Source: Rhodobacter capsulatus (GTDB taxonomy: Bacteria; Pseudomonadota; Alphaproteobacteria; Rhodobacterales; Rhodobacteraceae). Taken from it: a stretch of 64,000 bases of DNA. Shown here one piece after another: positions 17,281 to 25,222 of the stretch (position 1 is the stretch's first letter; each line of letters starts with the position of its first letter). The notes under the pieces are model-generated. The model made no database searches. It had not been told where the DNA came from and saw only the letters and a list, made by a program, of their open reading frames with translations. The position numbers and the translations under genes are program-made. Where the stretch lies: the NCBI RefSeq assembly GCF_005144475.1, contig NZ_SWJZ01000026.1, forward strand, positions 24,783-88,782, given 5' to 3'.

Positions 17281-18507
17281 ATGAATGCTCCCGTGCTTCC
17301 CCGTCCGATCGGCCTCAAGGACCGGCTCTGGGCCGAACTCGCGCTGAAGGCGCGGCTTTACACCGATGGCGTGTCGATCAGCCCCGAGGCGCTGGCCCAC
17401 ATCGCCCCGGGCATCAGGACGCAAGAACAGGTCCACACGCTCTTCGAGATGGATTTCGTCGTGCATGAGGACGAACAACCCAGCCACTTCCGGCTGGATC
17501 ACGGCCTTGTCGTGCCGTTCCGGCTGAACCCCGAGGCGCGCGACCGGATCGTGCTCGACGGCAACCGCACCATCGTCGTGCGCGGCGACGAGGCGCTGGC
17601 CGAGGCCTTCTTCCCGGACCGTCCGGCGTTTTACGGCAAGCAGACCTCGGACGGGGTGGCGATGTCCACCATCGCCACGCTGGGCTCGGAACGGCAGTTC
17701 TTCGTCGCCTATTCGAACGAGTGTTCCTACAAGGCGAAGGGCGAGGACTGCCTGTTTTGCAACATCAATTTCACCAAGGACACCTATGGCGAAAAGACCG
17801 GGATCTTCTGGAAGACCGCGCGTCAGATCGGTGAAACCTATGCCGAGGCGCATCGGGCGGGGCTGGTCGATCACGTCAACATCACCGGCGGTGTGATCCC
17901 GGAACGGCGCGAGCTGGAATATTACCTCGATGTCGCCGATGCGCTGCGCAAATATGCGGGGGTCGAGGATTTCAACGGCACCGCCGTCGTCGCAGCGCCG
18001 ATCGATCTGCGCAATCTCGACCGCTTCAAGGAGGCGGGCTACCGCACCGTGGGCCTCAACCTCGAATTCTGGGACAAGGGCATCTACAACGCGATCTGCC
18101 CCGGCAAGGCGCGGGATTCGGGCGGCTGGGATCACTGGCTGAAGGCGATCGAATATTCGGTGGGCGTCTTCGGGCATGGCAACGTGCGCTCGAATTTCGT
18201 CGGCGGCATCGAGCCGAAGAAAAGCCTTTTGGCGGGGATTCAATACCTTGCCGACAAGGGCGCGGTCGGCACCGCCTCGATCTGGTGCCCCAATCCGGGC
18301 TCGGATCTTGAAGGCCACCGCGCCCCCGAACCGGACTGGTATCTCGATCTTGGCCACCGCATCGCGGCGATCTGGCAGAAGGCCGGCTTCACCTGGGCGA
18401 ACCTTTACGACAGCAACGCCGATGTGACGAGCCTGCAGCATGACATCTGGCGGATCGAGGCGGAAACGCTGCCGATCTTCACCGGCACCGCCGTCGCCGC
18501 CGAATGA
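17281..18507 (+). CDS. radical-SAM-like protein of the nitrogenase-like cluster, atypical CX8CX2C motif
   Basis: A 408-residue protein. Cysteines 148, 157 and 160 (ECSYKAKGEDCLFCN) form CX8CX2C in place of the usual CX3CX2C of radical SAM enzymes. NITGGVIPERRE near residue 200 resembles the GGE region of SAM-binding barrels, and the rest alternates beta strands and helices as in that fold. It is the first gene of an operon with NifH/NifD/NifK-like proteins. By analogy with NifB-type partners it may build or modify a cluster or the substrate. No direct family name is certain, so the function is inferred from context. Confidence 0.75.
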   Translation: MNAPVLPRPIGLKDRLWAELALKARLYTDGVSISPEALAHIAPGIRTQEQVHTLFEMDFVVHEDEQPSHFRLDHGLVVPFRLNPEARDRIVLDGNRTIVVRGDEALAEAFFPDRPAFYGKQTSDGVAMSTIATLGSERQFFVAYSNECSYKAKGEDCLFCNINFTKDTYGEKTGIFWKTARQIGETYAEAHRAGLVDHVNITGGVIPERRELEYYLDVADALRKYAGVEDFNGTAVVAAPIDLRNLDRFKEAGYRTVGLNLEFWDKGIYNAICPGKARDSGGWDHWLKAIEYSVGVFGHGNVRSNFVGGIEPKKSLLAGIQYLADKGAVGTASIWCPNPGSDLEGHRAPEPDWYLDLGHRIAAIWQKAGFTWANLYDSNADVTSLQHDIWRIEAETLPIFTGTAVAAE

Positions 18508-18555
18508 CCTCGGGGGCGGCAACGCCCCCCTTTCCGCACCTGAAAGGACATCCCC

Positions 18556-19428
18556 TTGAGCCTTGATCATCCCCGCCACATCGCCATTTACGGCAAGGGT
18601 GGCATCGGCAAATCCACCACCACCTCGAACATCGCGGCCGCTTTGGCCGAAGCGGGCCATCGCGTCATTCAGGTCGGCTGCGATCCGAAATCCGACTCGA
18701 CCACGATCCTGCGCGGCGGGGCGGAGCTGCCCACCGTGCTGGACAGCCTGCGCGACCGGTCGCGCAAGCCGAAGTTGGAAGACATCTCGGCCGTGGGCTT
18801 TGGCGGCGTGCTCTGCATCGAGGCGGGCGGGCCGGTGCCCGGCGTGGGCTGCGCCGGGCGCGGCATCTCGGCCGCGGTCGATCTGCTGGAGGAATTGCGC
18901 GTTTTTGAGACCTTCGCCCCCGATTACGTGCTTTACGACGTCCTGGGCGATGTCGTCTGCGGCGGGTTCGCCGTGCCGATCCGCGACGGCATCGCGGATC
19001 GCGCCTTCGTCGTCACCAGTTCCGATTTCATGGCGATCTTTGCCGCCAACAACCTGTTCAAGGCGATCGACAAATATGCGCCCTCGGGCGGCGCGCGGCT
19101 GGGCGGCATCATCGCCAACAACCTGCAGCTGGACCATGCCCGCGGGCTGATCGACGATTTCGCCCATCGCACCGGCACCGAGGTGGTGGGCTATGTGCCG
19201 CGCTCGGTCGAGGTGGCGCAGGCCGAGCTTTATGGGCAAACGGTGATCGAGGCCGCGCCCTATTCCGACCAGGCCGAGGTCTACCGCAAGCTGGCGCGCC
19301 GGGTGACGGGCGATCTGGAAACGCGGTTGCCGAAGCCGCTCAACGGCCCGGATCTGAAGGACTGGGCGCGGGACTGGGGCGACCGGATCTTTGGCGCCGA
19401 ACGCGCCGCCGCCGTGCGGAGCGCGTAA
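18556..19428 (+). CDS. NifH-like reductase (group IV nitrogenase-like)
   Basis: A 290-residue ATP-dependent iron-sulfur protein. It has P-loop GKGGIGKST (residues 13-21), switch regions GCDPKSDST and DVLGDVVCGG, and both [4Fe-4S] ligands, Cys99 (GVGCAGRG) and Cys135. The arginine that is ADP-ribosylated in some NifH proteins is present in CAGRG. Translation appears to start at TTG 18556, with AAAGGA eight bases upstream; no ATG fits. It should donate electrons one at a time to the DK-like complex. The adjoining D and K genes are too divergent for true nitrogenase, so it belongs to the Nif-like reductases. Confidence 0.9.
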   Translation: MSLDHPRHIAIYGKGGIGKSTTTSNIAAALAEAGHRVIQVGCDPKSDSTTILRGGAELPTVLDSLRDRSRKPKLEDISAVGFGGVLCIEAGGPVPGVGCAGRGISAAVDLLEELRVFETFAPDYVLYDVLGDVVCGGFAVPIRDGIADRAFVVTSSDFMAIFAANNLFKAIDKYAPSGGARLGGIIANNLQLDHARGLIDDFAHRTGTEVVGYVPRSVEVAQAELYGQTVIEAAPYSDQAEVYRKLARRVTGDLETRLPKPLNGPDLKDWARDWGDRIFGAERAAAVRSA

Positions 19429-19429
19429 G

Positions 19430-20785
19430 ATGGCCCGCCGCCCGAGACTGGAGCCGCGCGAGACGCGGCTTGACGCGACGCAGGCCTTGCTGGGCCGTGC
19501 CGCCGATCTGGCCGCCGAATTCGCCGCGGGCACGCCGCCGCGGCGGATCCGCACCTTCAGCGAAGCCGCCCCCGATGATCTGCGCCCGGCGCTGGCTTTG
19601 CTGTCGGACATCCCCGATCTGGGTCTTGTCGTGCATGGGCCGCGCGGCTGTGCCGTCCGCGCGCCCGGGGCCGCGCCGCTCGCCGTGACCGATCTTGATC
19701 AGCGCGACACCGTGCTCGGCTCGGGCGAGGTGCTGGCCGAGACGGTGCGGGCGCTGGACGCCGCGCATCCTCTGGCGGCGATCGCGGTTCTGGGCAGCCC
19801 GGTCGTCGCGATCAATTCCGATGACATCCGGGCGACCGTCGCGGCGCTTGGCCTCGAGCTGGACAAGCCGGTGGTCTGGGTCCGCACCGAGGGGGTCCGT
19901 TCGGCCGTGCCCGCGACCGGCGGCGATGCGGCGGCAGAGGCGCTGTTGCAGCTGGTCGATGCCGAGGAGACCGAGCGCGAACCGGGGCTTTTGAACCTGC
20001 TCACCAGCACCCGCAGCCCCGAACTTGCGGCGCTGGCGGGCCAGATCGAGGCGCTGGGCTGGCGGGTCAACATCCTGCCCGCGGGGGCCGGGGTGGCCGA
20101 CATTGCCCGGGCGGGCCGGGCCGAGGCGAGCCTTGTTCTGGCGCCGGATCTGCTCGGGCTCTTGGCCGAGGGGCTGGAAACCCGGTTCGGCGTGACCCGG
20201 CTGGATGTCGCGCTGCCCTTGGGCGCGCAGGCGACGGTGGCGGTCTTGCGCCGGGTGGCGGCGCTGGGCGGCGCGGCGGCCCCGGCGGCCCCGCCGCGCA
20301 ACCTGTCGCAGCCGCTTGCGGGGCGGCGCCTCGCGCTGGCCTTGCCCACCGCCTGGGGGCTGGCCGCGGCAGAGCTGATCGGCGATCTGGGCGGCGCGGT
20401 GACGGTGCTTTCGGTGCCGCATCTGGACCGCAGCCATGCCGCGGCGCTGGGCGCGCTGGCCGAGCGCTGGCCGGATCTGCAGATCCATGTGGGCGAGGGG
20501 CAGGGCTTTGAACTGGCGGGCCTGCTGCGCCGCAATGCGCCGGATCTGCTGCTGGGCGCCAGCGATGCGGTGGCGGTGGCGTTGCGGCAGGGCCTGCCCG
20601 CCGCGGTGCTTGATCCGGCGCGGCTGATCGGGGCGGGCGCGGCCGAGGCCTTGACCGGGGCGGTCGAGACCGCCCTTGCCCGCCGGGCCCTGGCGCGCAC
20701 CGCGGCGCAAAGCGCGCGGCCGGGCTATACGCCGGGCTGGCTGAAGCGCAGCCCCGACTGGCATATCAAACAGGAGGTGCGCTGA
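19430..20785 (+). CDS. NifD-like subunit lacking most cluster ligands
   Basis: A 451-residue protein of the oxidoreductase/nitrogenase component 1 family, starting one base after the NifH-like stop codon. It contains only one cysteine, Cys74 in HGPRGCAVRA, equivalent by eye to NifD Cys88. The positions of NifD Cys62 and Cys154 are not cysteine (the latter is Ser123 in LGSPVVAINSDDI). The FeMo-cofactor cysteine region reads NLLTSTRS (Ser193 in place of Cys275). It therefore cannot bind a standard P-cluster or FeMo-type cofactor. It most likely supplies one ligand to a [4Fe-4S] cluster shared with the K-like subunit and forms a substrate pocket. Confidence 0.85.
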   Translation: MARRPRLEPRETRLDATQALLGRAADLAAEFAAGTPPRRIRTFSEAAPDDLRPALALLSDIPDLGLVVHGPRGCAVRAPGAAPLAVTDLDQRDTVLGSGEVLAETVRALDAAHPLAAIAVLGSPVVAINSDDIRATVAALGLELDKPVVWVRTEGVRSAVPATGGDAAAEALLQLVDAEETEREPGLLNLLTSTRSPELAALAGQIEALGWRVNILPAGAGVADIARAGRAEASLVLAPDLLGLLAEGLETRFGVTRLDVALPLGAQATVAVLRRVAALGGAAAPAAPPRNLSQPLAGRRLALALPTAWGLAAAELIGDLGGAVTVLSVPHLDRSHAAALGALAERWPDLQIHVGEGQGFELAGLLRRNAPDLLLGASDAVAVALRQGLPAAVLDPARLIGAGAAEALTGAVETALARRALARTAAQSARPGYTPGWLKRSPDWHIKQEVR

Positions 20786-22107
20786 TGGGCCGCCCGACGC
20801 TTTTTCCCTTTGGTGGCTGTGCCTTGCACGGCGCAATTCAGGCGGCCGCGGCGATCCCGGGGGTCACGCCCGTCGTCCATTCCACCCCCGGCTGCGCGCT
20901 GCGGGCGGGGCTTTTTGCCGGGGGCGGGCGCTACGGGGCACCGCCCGGGCTGCCGCGGATCGCCGCGACCAACATGGCCGACAAGCATGTGGTTTTCGGC
21001 GGCACCTCGCGGCTGCGCGAGGAGATGAAGAACGCCCTTGCGGTGCTCGAGGGCGGGATGCTGGCGGTGCTGACCGGCTGCCCGGCCGAGATGATCGGCG
21101 ATGATGTGGGCGCGATGGTGAAGGAACTGACCGCACAGGGCGAGCGGGTGGTGGCGGTGCAGACGGCCGGATTTCACGGCCCCGCGCATGACGGCCATGC
21201 CCGGCTGCTGGCCGGTCTTCTGGCCCATGTCGCGCCCGTGCCGACGCGCGCCGACCGGCCGCTGGTGAACCTTTTCGGCATCGCCCCCGGGCTGGATCCG
21301 GGCTGGCTGGCCGAGATCGAGACGCTGTCGCGGCTGCTGGAGGGGGTCGGCCTTGCGGCCAATCCGATCTTCGGCCCCGAGGGCGGGCTTGCGTCGCTGG
21401 ACGCTTCGGCCGGGGCGGCGCTCAGCCTTGTGCTGTCGCCCTGGGGCGCGGCGCCCGCCGAGGTGCTGGCGGCGCGGCATGGGATCCCGGTGCTCGTGGC
21501 GGACGGGTTGCCGGTGGGGGCCGAGGCGGCGGAAGCTCTGGTGCGGAGGCTCTCCGACCGTCTCGGCCATCCGCTTGACGCCGCGGCAGAGGGTTATCTG
21601 GCGCGCGAACGGGCGCATCAGGGCTGGCGTTTCGATGCGGTGCTGGAGCGGCTGGCGGCGCTGGCGCCGCGCCGGGTCGTGGTGGCCGATGGCAGCCTGC
21701 GCGCCGGGCCGCTGGCGCGGTTCCTGGGCGAGACGCTGGGCTGGCCGGTGCGGGTGATCCTGACCGACAGCCCGCCCGAGGCGTTCCGCGCGCCCCTGGC
21801 CCGGACCGGCGTGGCCTGCGCCGGGGACGGCGCCGATCTGGCGCGGGCGCTGAGCGAAAGCGGCGCCGATCTGCTGCTGGGGGGCGCATCCGCGGCGGCG
21901 GTCGCGGCGGCGCGGGGGCTGGACGTTGTCGATCTGGGCGCGGCCCCGGGGCTCGAGGGTCTGGGCGGCGGTCTGAGCGGACGGGGCGGGGCGGAGCGGG
22001 TCTTCGCGGCGCTTTTGTCCGCGCTGGAGCCCGCGCCGCGGGCGGCATCCGTCTTTCCGATCCCCGCCGCGGTGCCGTCGGCGCCTTTTGCGCGCGTGGC
22101 GGAATAA
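20785..22107 (+). CDS. NifK-like subunit with three conserved cysteines
   Basis: A 440-residue component-1 family protein that begins inside the stop of the D-like gene (TGATG) after a strong AGGAGG. Cys12 (GGCALHG), Cys37 (HSTPGCALRAG) and Cys99 (LTGCPAEMIGDD) match the three NifK P-cluster ligands; the 25-residue spacing of the first two equals that of NifK Cys70-Cys95. The N-terminus is short: ligands start at residue 12, as in BchB-like proteins, without the NifK extension. With one cysteine in the partner, a four-cysteine interface cluster is possible. Last gene of the operon. Confidence 0.85.
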   Translation: MGRPTLFPFGGCALHGAIQAAAAIPGVTPVVHSTPGCALRAGLFAGGGRYGAPPGLPRIAATNMADKHVVFGGTSRLREEMKNALAVLEGGMLAVLTGCPAEMIGDDVGAMVKELTAQGERVVAVQTAGFHGPAHDGHARLLAGLLAHVAPVPTRADRPLVNLFGIAPGLDPGWLAEIETLSRLLEGVGLAANPIFGPEGGLASLDASAGAALSLVLSPWGAAPAEVLAARHGIPVLVADGLPVGAEAAEALVRRLSDRLGHPLDAAAEGYLARERAHQGWRFDAVLERLAALAPRRVVVADGSLRAGPLARFLGETLGWPVRVILTDSPPEAFRAPLARTGVACAGDGADLARALSESGADLLLGGASAAAVAAARGLDVVDLGAAPGLEGLGGGLSGRGGAERVFAALLSALEPAPRAASVFPIPAAVPSAPFARVAE

Positions 22108-22135
22108 GCCCTTGCCGCCGATTGAAGAAAAAGCA

Positions 22136-22163
22136 CCCCCCGGCCCGGTTTCGGGACGGGGGG
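22136..22163 (-). terminator. hairpin between converging operons
   Basis: CCCCCCG...CGGGGGG with an inner CCCG/CGGG stem. On the minus strand it is followed by TGCTTTTTC, so it can terminate transcription from the CMD-like gene. It may also help to terminate the nitrogenase-like operon. Confidence 0.6.
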
Positions 22164-22299
22164 TTCGGTGTTGCGGGGCCACCGCGCCGCGCGCGCCGTG
22201 CCCCGTTTTCCGGCACCTCCGTCTTGGGGGGCCATGATCAGGGGGAGAGGTTGCCCGGCGCGGAGCGCGAAACCAGCGCCGGCGCCGGTGACGGCCGGA

Positions 22300-22851
22300 T
22301 CAATGCAGCCGGGTCCGGCCCGGGGCCGTGCGGGCGCTGACGGATCTGGCGGCGGTGTGCAGGTCCGCCAGGGTCCGGGTCTGGCTGGCGACGGCGCCGA
22401 TCTGCTCGGCCAGTTCGCCGATCCCCTCGGGGCTCCAGCCGCCGGTGGTCAGCGCCAGCAGGCTCTCGCGGCGCAGATCGCCCGGATGCATCACCACCAG
22501 ATAGGCGAATTCGAGCGCCACCGAGAGCCGCTCGCCCACCCGCGCGCAGAGCGCGGGCGGGATCCGCCAGGGCGGGCCATCGAGATCCTCGGCGCGCGGC
22601 GGGCCCGGCGGGAACCGGCCGTAGGGGCCGGGCCGCGCCGCCGAGGCCGCCTCGGCGCCGATCTGCGCCGCCAGCGCGGCATCGGTCTGGCGCAGCAGGG
22701 TGAAGAAGGGGGCGGGCTGGCCCTCGGCGGTCAGCAGCCGCTCGACGAAGGCCAGCACCGTGCGACGTTCCAGTTTCGACAGCGCGGGCGGCGCGTCGAG
22801 GCGCAGATCGGGCAGATGCAGCTCGGGGGGCAGGATTTCCGGACGGGACAT
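22300..22851 (-). CDS. CMD/AhpD-like domain protein
   Basis: A 183-residue soluble protein. Its C-terminal half (LSVALEFAYLVVMHPGDLRRESLLALTT then WSPEGIGELAEQIGAVASQTR) resembles the helical core of carboxymuconolactone decarboxylase/AhpD-like proteins often found near sulfonate ABC transporters and flavin monooxygenases. The peroxidatic CxxC of AhpD is missing; the only cysteine is in PPALCAR. GGAAAGG precedes the ATG. It is transcribed alone, converging on the nitrogenase-like operon. The family call rests on pattern recognition and is moderate. Confidence 0.5.
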   Translation of the reverse strand: MSRPEILPPELHLPDLRLDAPPALSKLERRTVLAFVERLLTAEGQPAPFFTLLRQTDAALAAQIGAEAASAARPGPYGRFPPGPPRAEDLDGPPWRIPPALCARVGERLSVALEFAYLVVMHPGDLRRESLLALTTGGWSPEGIGELAEQIGAVASQTRTLADLHTAARSVSARTAPGRTRLH

Positions 22852-23023
22852 GGCGGGCCTTTCCTCGGATGTCGAAGCACTGTGTCGGCCCAGAGTGGCA
22901 GAGTGTCGCGTAAAAGACGATAAAATCGAGCGTGTTTTTTAACCCGATCGGCAGGCAGGAAATTCCCTTTTGTGGCAAGGCAGGAGAAGCGCGTTTCGCC
23001 CGCGTCGAATCGCCGGAAGGAAA

Positions 23024-23052
23024 CCGCCGCCCCGGAGGGATCGGGGCGGCGG
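23024..23052 (-). terminator. rho-independent terminator after FAD oxidoreductase
   Basis: Perfect 11-base stem CCGCCGCCCCG / CGGGGCGGCGG with a seven-base loop, followed on the minus strand by TTTCCTTCC. It closes the four-gene minus operon that starts at 25222. Confidence 0.8.
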
Positions 23053-23103
23053 CAACCGGACGGCGGGCGGGCGCGGGGGCGCTGTGGTGCTGGCCCGTCC
23101 GTC

Positions 23104-24441
23104 TCAGCTTGGGGCGGGGACCTGCGACAGTTCGGCGGCGATCCGGGCGGTCTGGGTGCGGATGTCGGGGATGGCGGTGATTTCCCACAGCGCCGCGCGG
23201 GCGGCGGGGCCGATCGCCTGCAGCACCTGGCTGGTCTTGCCCGCAAGCGTGACCAGCCGGCCGCTGCGGTCGGTGACAAGGCCGAGCCGGAGCGGGTCGA
23301 TCTGCGCCAGCCCGTCGTCCAGCAGGTGCCGCAGCAGCGGGCCCGCGCCGATTTCCGGATCGCGCCGCACGCCGCGGCAGTCGATCACCGCGGCGACATT
23401 CAGCGCGGCGGTGCCGGTGTGCCGACAGGGGCGGTATTGCAGCCAGACGCCGCATTTGTGCGGCGTGACCCTGTCGAAGGCGCCGCGCAGGATCTGCAAC
23501 TGGCCGCTGGCCCGTGCCTCGGCGATGCGGCTTGCGGTTTCGGGCGGCATGCGGTGGCGATGCACTTCCCACCAGGCGGCGGCGTGGCGCAGGGCGCGGG
23601 CGCGTTCGGGGCCGGGCAGGGCGGTCCAGATCCCTTGCACATGCGGCCGCAGCCCGTCGATCGCATCGCGCCAGCTGCCCCCCGCGATCTCGGCGCGGCG
23701 CACCTGTCGGCGCAGCCAGTGCAGCAGCACCGAGGCGGGGGCGCCCAGCGGCACCTCGCCCAGCGAGGTGGCGAGCGGCGTTCCCGGCGCATGCACGCGC
23801 GGCAGCAAGCCCCGGCGCGACAGCGCGATGATCGGGCCGTGATGGCCGGATTTCAGCAGCGTCGTCACCTGATCGACCATGCTCAGCCCGGTGCCGAGGA
23901 TCGCCACGGGAACATCGGGATCAAGGCGCAGCTGCGTCACATCGGCCTGCAGCCCCCGCACCGCCCTGGGTTGCGGGTGGCCCGTGGCCAGGATCGCGTG
24001 ATCGGCGATCAGCGTCTGTCGGTCGTCCAGCGTCAGCGTCACCCGGCCCGGCGGCGCCTCGGTCAGCCGCACCGCCTCGGCCTGCACCAGCCGCAGCCGC
24101 GGCCCGGCCGCCCAGGGCGCCAGCAGGCTTTCCAGATAGCGCCCATAGGTCGCCCGCGACACGAAAGAGGCGCCCGAGACGGTCCGGTTCGCCTGCCAGA
24201 GCCAGCGCAGGAAATGCTCGGGATCCTCGGGCAGGGCGCTCATGTTGATCACCCGCGTGTTCAGCAGATGATCCGGGTCGTCGGTCGCATAGGCGAGGCC
24301 AAGGCCGATGCGCGGGCTGCGCTCGATCAGGGTGACGCGGGTTTCGGGGGCGGCGCGCAGCAGGTGATAGGCCATCAGCACGCCCGAGGCGCCGCCGCCG
24401 ATCACCAGCACATGCCGACGGCTGGGGGGCTGCGCGGTCAT
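23104..24441 (-). CDS. FAD/NAD(P)-binding oxidoreductase (NAD_binding_9 type)
   Basis: A 445-residue flavoprotein. The N-terminal Rossmann motif VIGGGASGVLMAYHLL binds FAD, and a second nucleotide motif (VAILGTGLSMVDQ) lies near residue 185. ILATGHPQPR is typical of the YdhS/HydR-like family. Members oxidise or reduce small molecules, but the substrate is unknown. ATG 24441 overlaps by four bases a 38-codon ORF with a strong ribosome site, so its translation is coupled. Last gene of an operon with an RBBP9-like hydrolase. A role in organosulfur use is suggested only by neighbours. Confidence 0.8.
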   Translation of the reverse strand: MTAQPPSRRHVLVIGGGASGVLMAYHLLRAAPETRVTLIERSPRIGLGLAYATDDPDHLLNTRVINMSALPEDPEHFLRWLWQANRTVSGASFVSRATYGRYLESLLAPWAAGPRLRLVQAEAVRLTEAPPGRVTLTLDDRQTLIADHAILATGHPQPRAVRGLQADVTQLRLDPDVPVAILGTGLSMVDQVTTLLKSGHHGPIIALSRRGLLPRVHAPGTPLATSLGEVPLGAPASVLLHWLRRQVRRAEIAGGSWRDAIDGLRPHVQGIWTALPGPERARALRHAAAWWEVHRHRMPPETASRIAEARASGQLQILRGAFDRVTPHKCGVWLQYRPCRHTGTAALNVAAVIDCRGVRRDPEIGAGPLLRHLLDDGLAQIDPLRLGLVTDRSGRLVTLAGKTSQVLQAIGPAARAALWEITAIPDIRTQTARIAAELSQVPAPS

Positions 24442-24554
24442 CCCTGCCCCCGGCCGCTCAGCAGACGGGCCAGCCAGCGCGGCAGCGGGCGCAGATCGTC
24501 GGCGCGCGGCGCCAGAAGACGGATCAGGTCGGGGTCGAGGCGTCCATCGAGCAT
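24438..24554 (-). CDS. 38-residue small protein, translationally coupled to the FAD oxidoreductase
   Basis: ATG 24554 follows GAAGGAGA, one of the strongest ribosome sites in this operon. The product MLDGRLDPDLIRLLAPRADD... is short, charged and helical, ending GRGQG. Its stop overlaps the FAD oxidoreductase start as ATGA. It could be a real small protein or a leader that sets translation of the next gene. No family recognised. Confidence 0.55.
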   Translation of the reverse strand: MLDGRLDPDLIRLLAPRADDLRPLPRWLARLLSGRGQG

Positions 24555-24572
24555 GTCGGTCTCCTTCGGGGC

Positions 24573-24677
24573 TCACTGCAGGAAGATGGCGACGATCAGC
24601 CCCGCCCAGCCTGCCAGAAGCAGGCCAAGCAGCAGCCGGTCGCGCAGGGTGGGCGGGCGCCAGAACAGCTGTCTCAT
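24573..24677 (-). CDS. 34-residue single-pass membrane protein
   Basis: ATG 24677 overlaps the hydrolase stop as ATGA and has GGAGAA seven bases upstream, inside the hydrolase gene. The sequence has a short basic N-terminus (MRQLFWRPPTLRDR) and one hydrophobic helix of about 18 residues ending IVAIFLQ. Its N-in orientation follows the positive-inside rule. The overlap on one side and the next small ORF 18 bases downstream argue for a genuine coupled gene. Function unknown. Confidence 0.6.
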   Translation of the reverse strand: MRQLFWRPPTLRDRLLLGLLLAGWAGLIVAIFLQ

Positions 24678-25222
24678 GCGCTTTTCTCCACGACTTGGGG
24701 CAGGCGGCTCAGCAGCCGGTCGCGCAGCGCCTTGCCCGCGGGCCAGGGGCCGAAACCGGCGGCGACGTTGATGTGACCGGCCGCGCCCAGATCGATCAGC
24801 TCCGAGCCCCAGGCCGAGGCCAGGTCGGTGGCGCGGGCAAAGCTCATCCAGGGATCATTGCGCGAGGCGACGAGCAGGCTTGGCACCGGCAGCGCCCGGC
24901 GCGAGGGGGTGCCGAAATGGCCGATCCGGCGCGCGCCGCGGGTGTCGGCGGGGGCGACGAACATCGCCGCCCGGACCTCGATCTGCGGCCATTTCGCCAA
25001 AAGACGCGCCACCAGCACCGCGCCAAGGCTGTGGCCGACCAGCACGGCGCCGGGGTGCTGCAGCACCATCCCCGCCAGTTCCGCCTCCCACAGATCGGGC
25101 ATCGGCCGGTCGGGGCAGGGCAGATCGACCATCAGCGCGGTCGGATCGGTGGCGGCCCACCAGTCCTGCCAGTGCGGCGCGGGCGAGCCGTCAAGGCCCG
25201 GAACGAGCAGCGTCTTGATCAT
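24674..25222 (-). CDS. RBBP9/YdeN-like alpha/beta hydrolase
   Basis: A 182-residue serine hydrolase of the small RBBP9/YdeN family. It has the opening VPGLDGSPAPHWQDWW, nucleophile Ser in GHSLGAV, acid Asp in SRNDPWM and His in AAGHINVAAGFGPW. AGAGG lies before ATG 25222. First gene of a minus-strand operon (hydrolase, 34-residue membrane protein, 38-residue protein, FAD oxidoreductase). Substrate unknown. Confidence 0.87.
   Translation of the reverse strand: MIKTLLVPGLDGSPAPHWQDWWAATDPTALMVDLPCPDRPMPDLWEAELAGMVLQHPGAVLVGHSLGAVLVARLLAKWPQIEVRAAMFVAPADTRGARRIGHFGTPSRRALPVPSLLVASRNDPWMSFARATDLASAWGSELIDLGAAGHINVAAGFGPWPAGKALRDRLLSRLPQVVEKSA

Noticed and set aside
17281..22107. Straight assignment as methylthio-alkane reductase (marBHDK) or nitrogenase
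   Set aside because: The D-like subunit lacks the cysteines needed for a P-cluster and for a FeMo-type cofactor, so those names would overstate what the sequence shows.
22237..23572. Overlapping minus-strand frame in place of the CMD-like and FAD genes
   Set aside because: It lacks family features and spans a clear terminator at 23024-23052.
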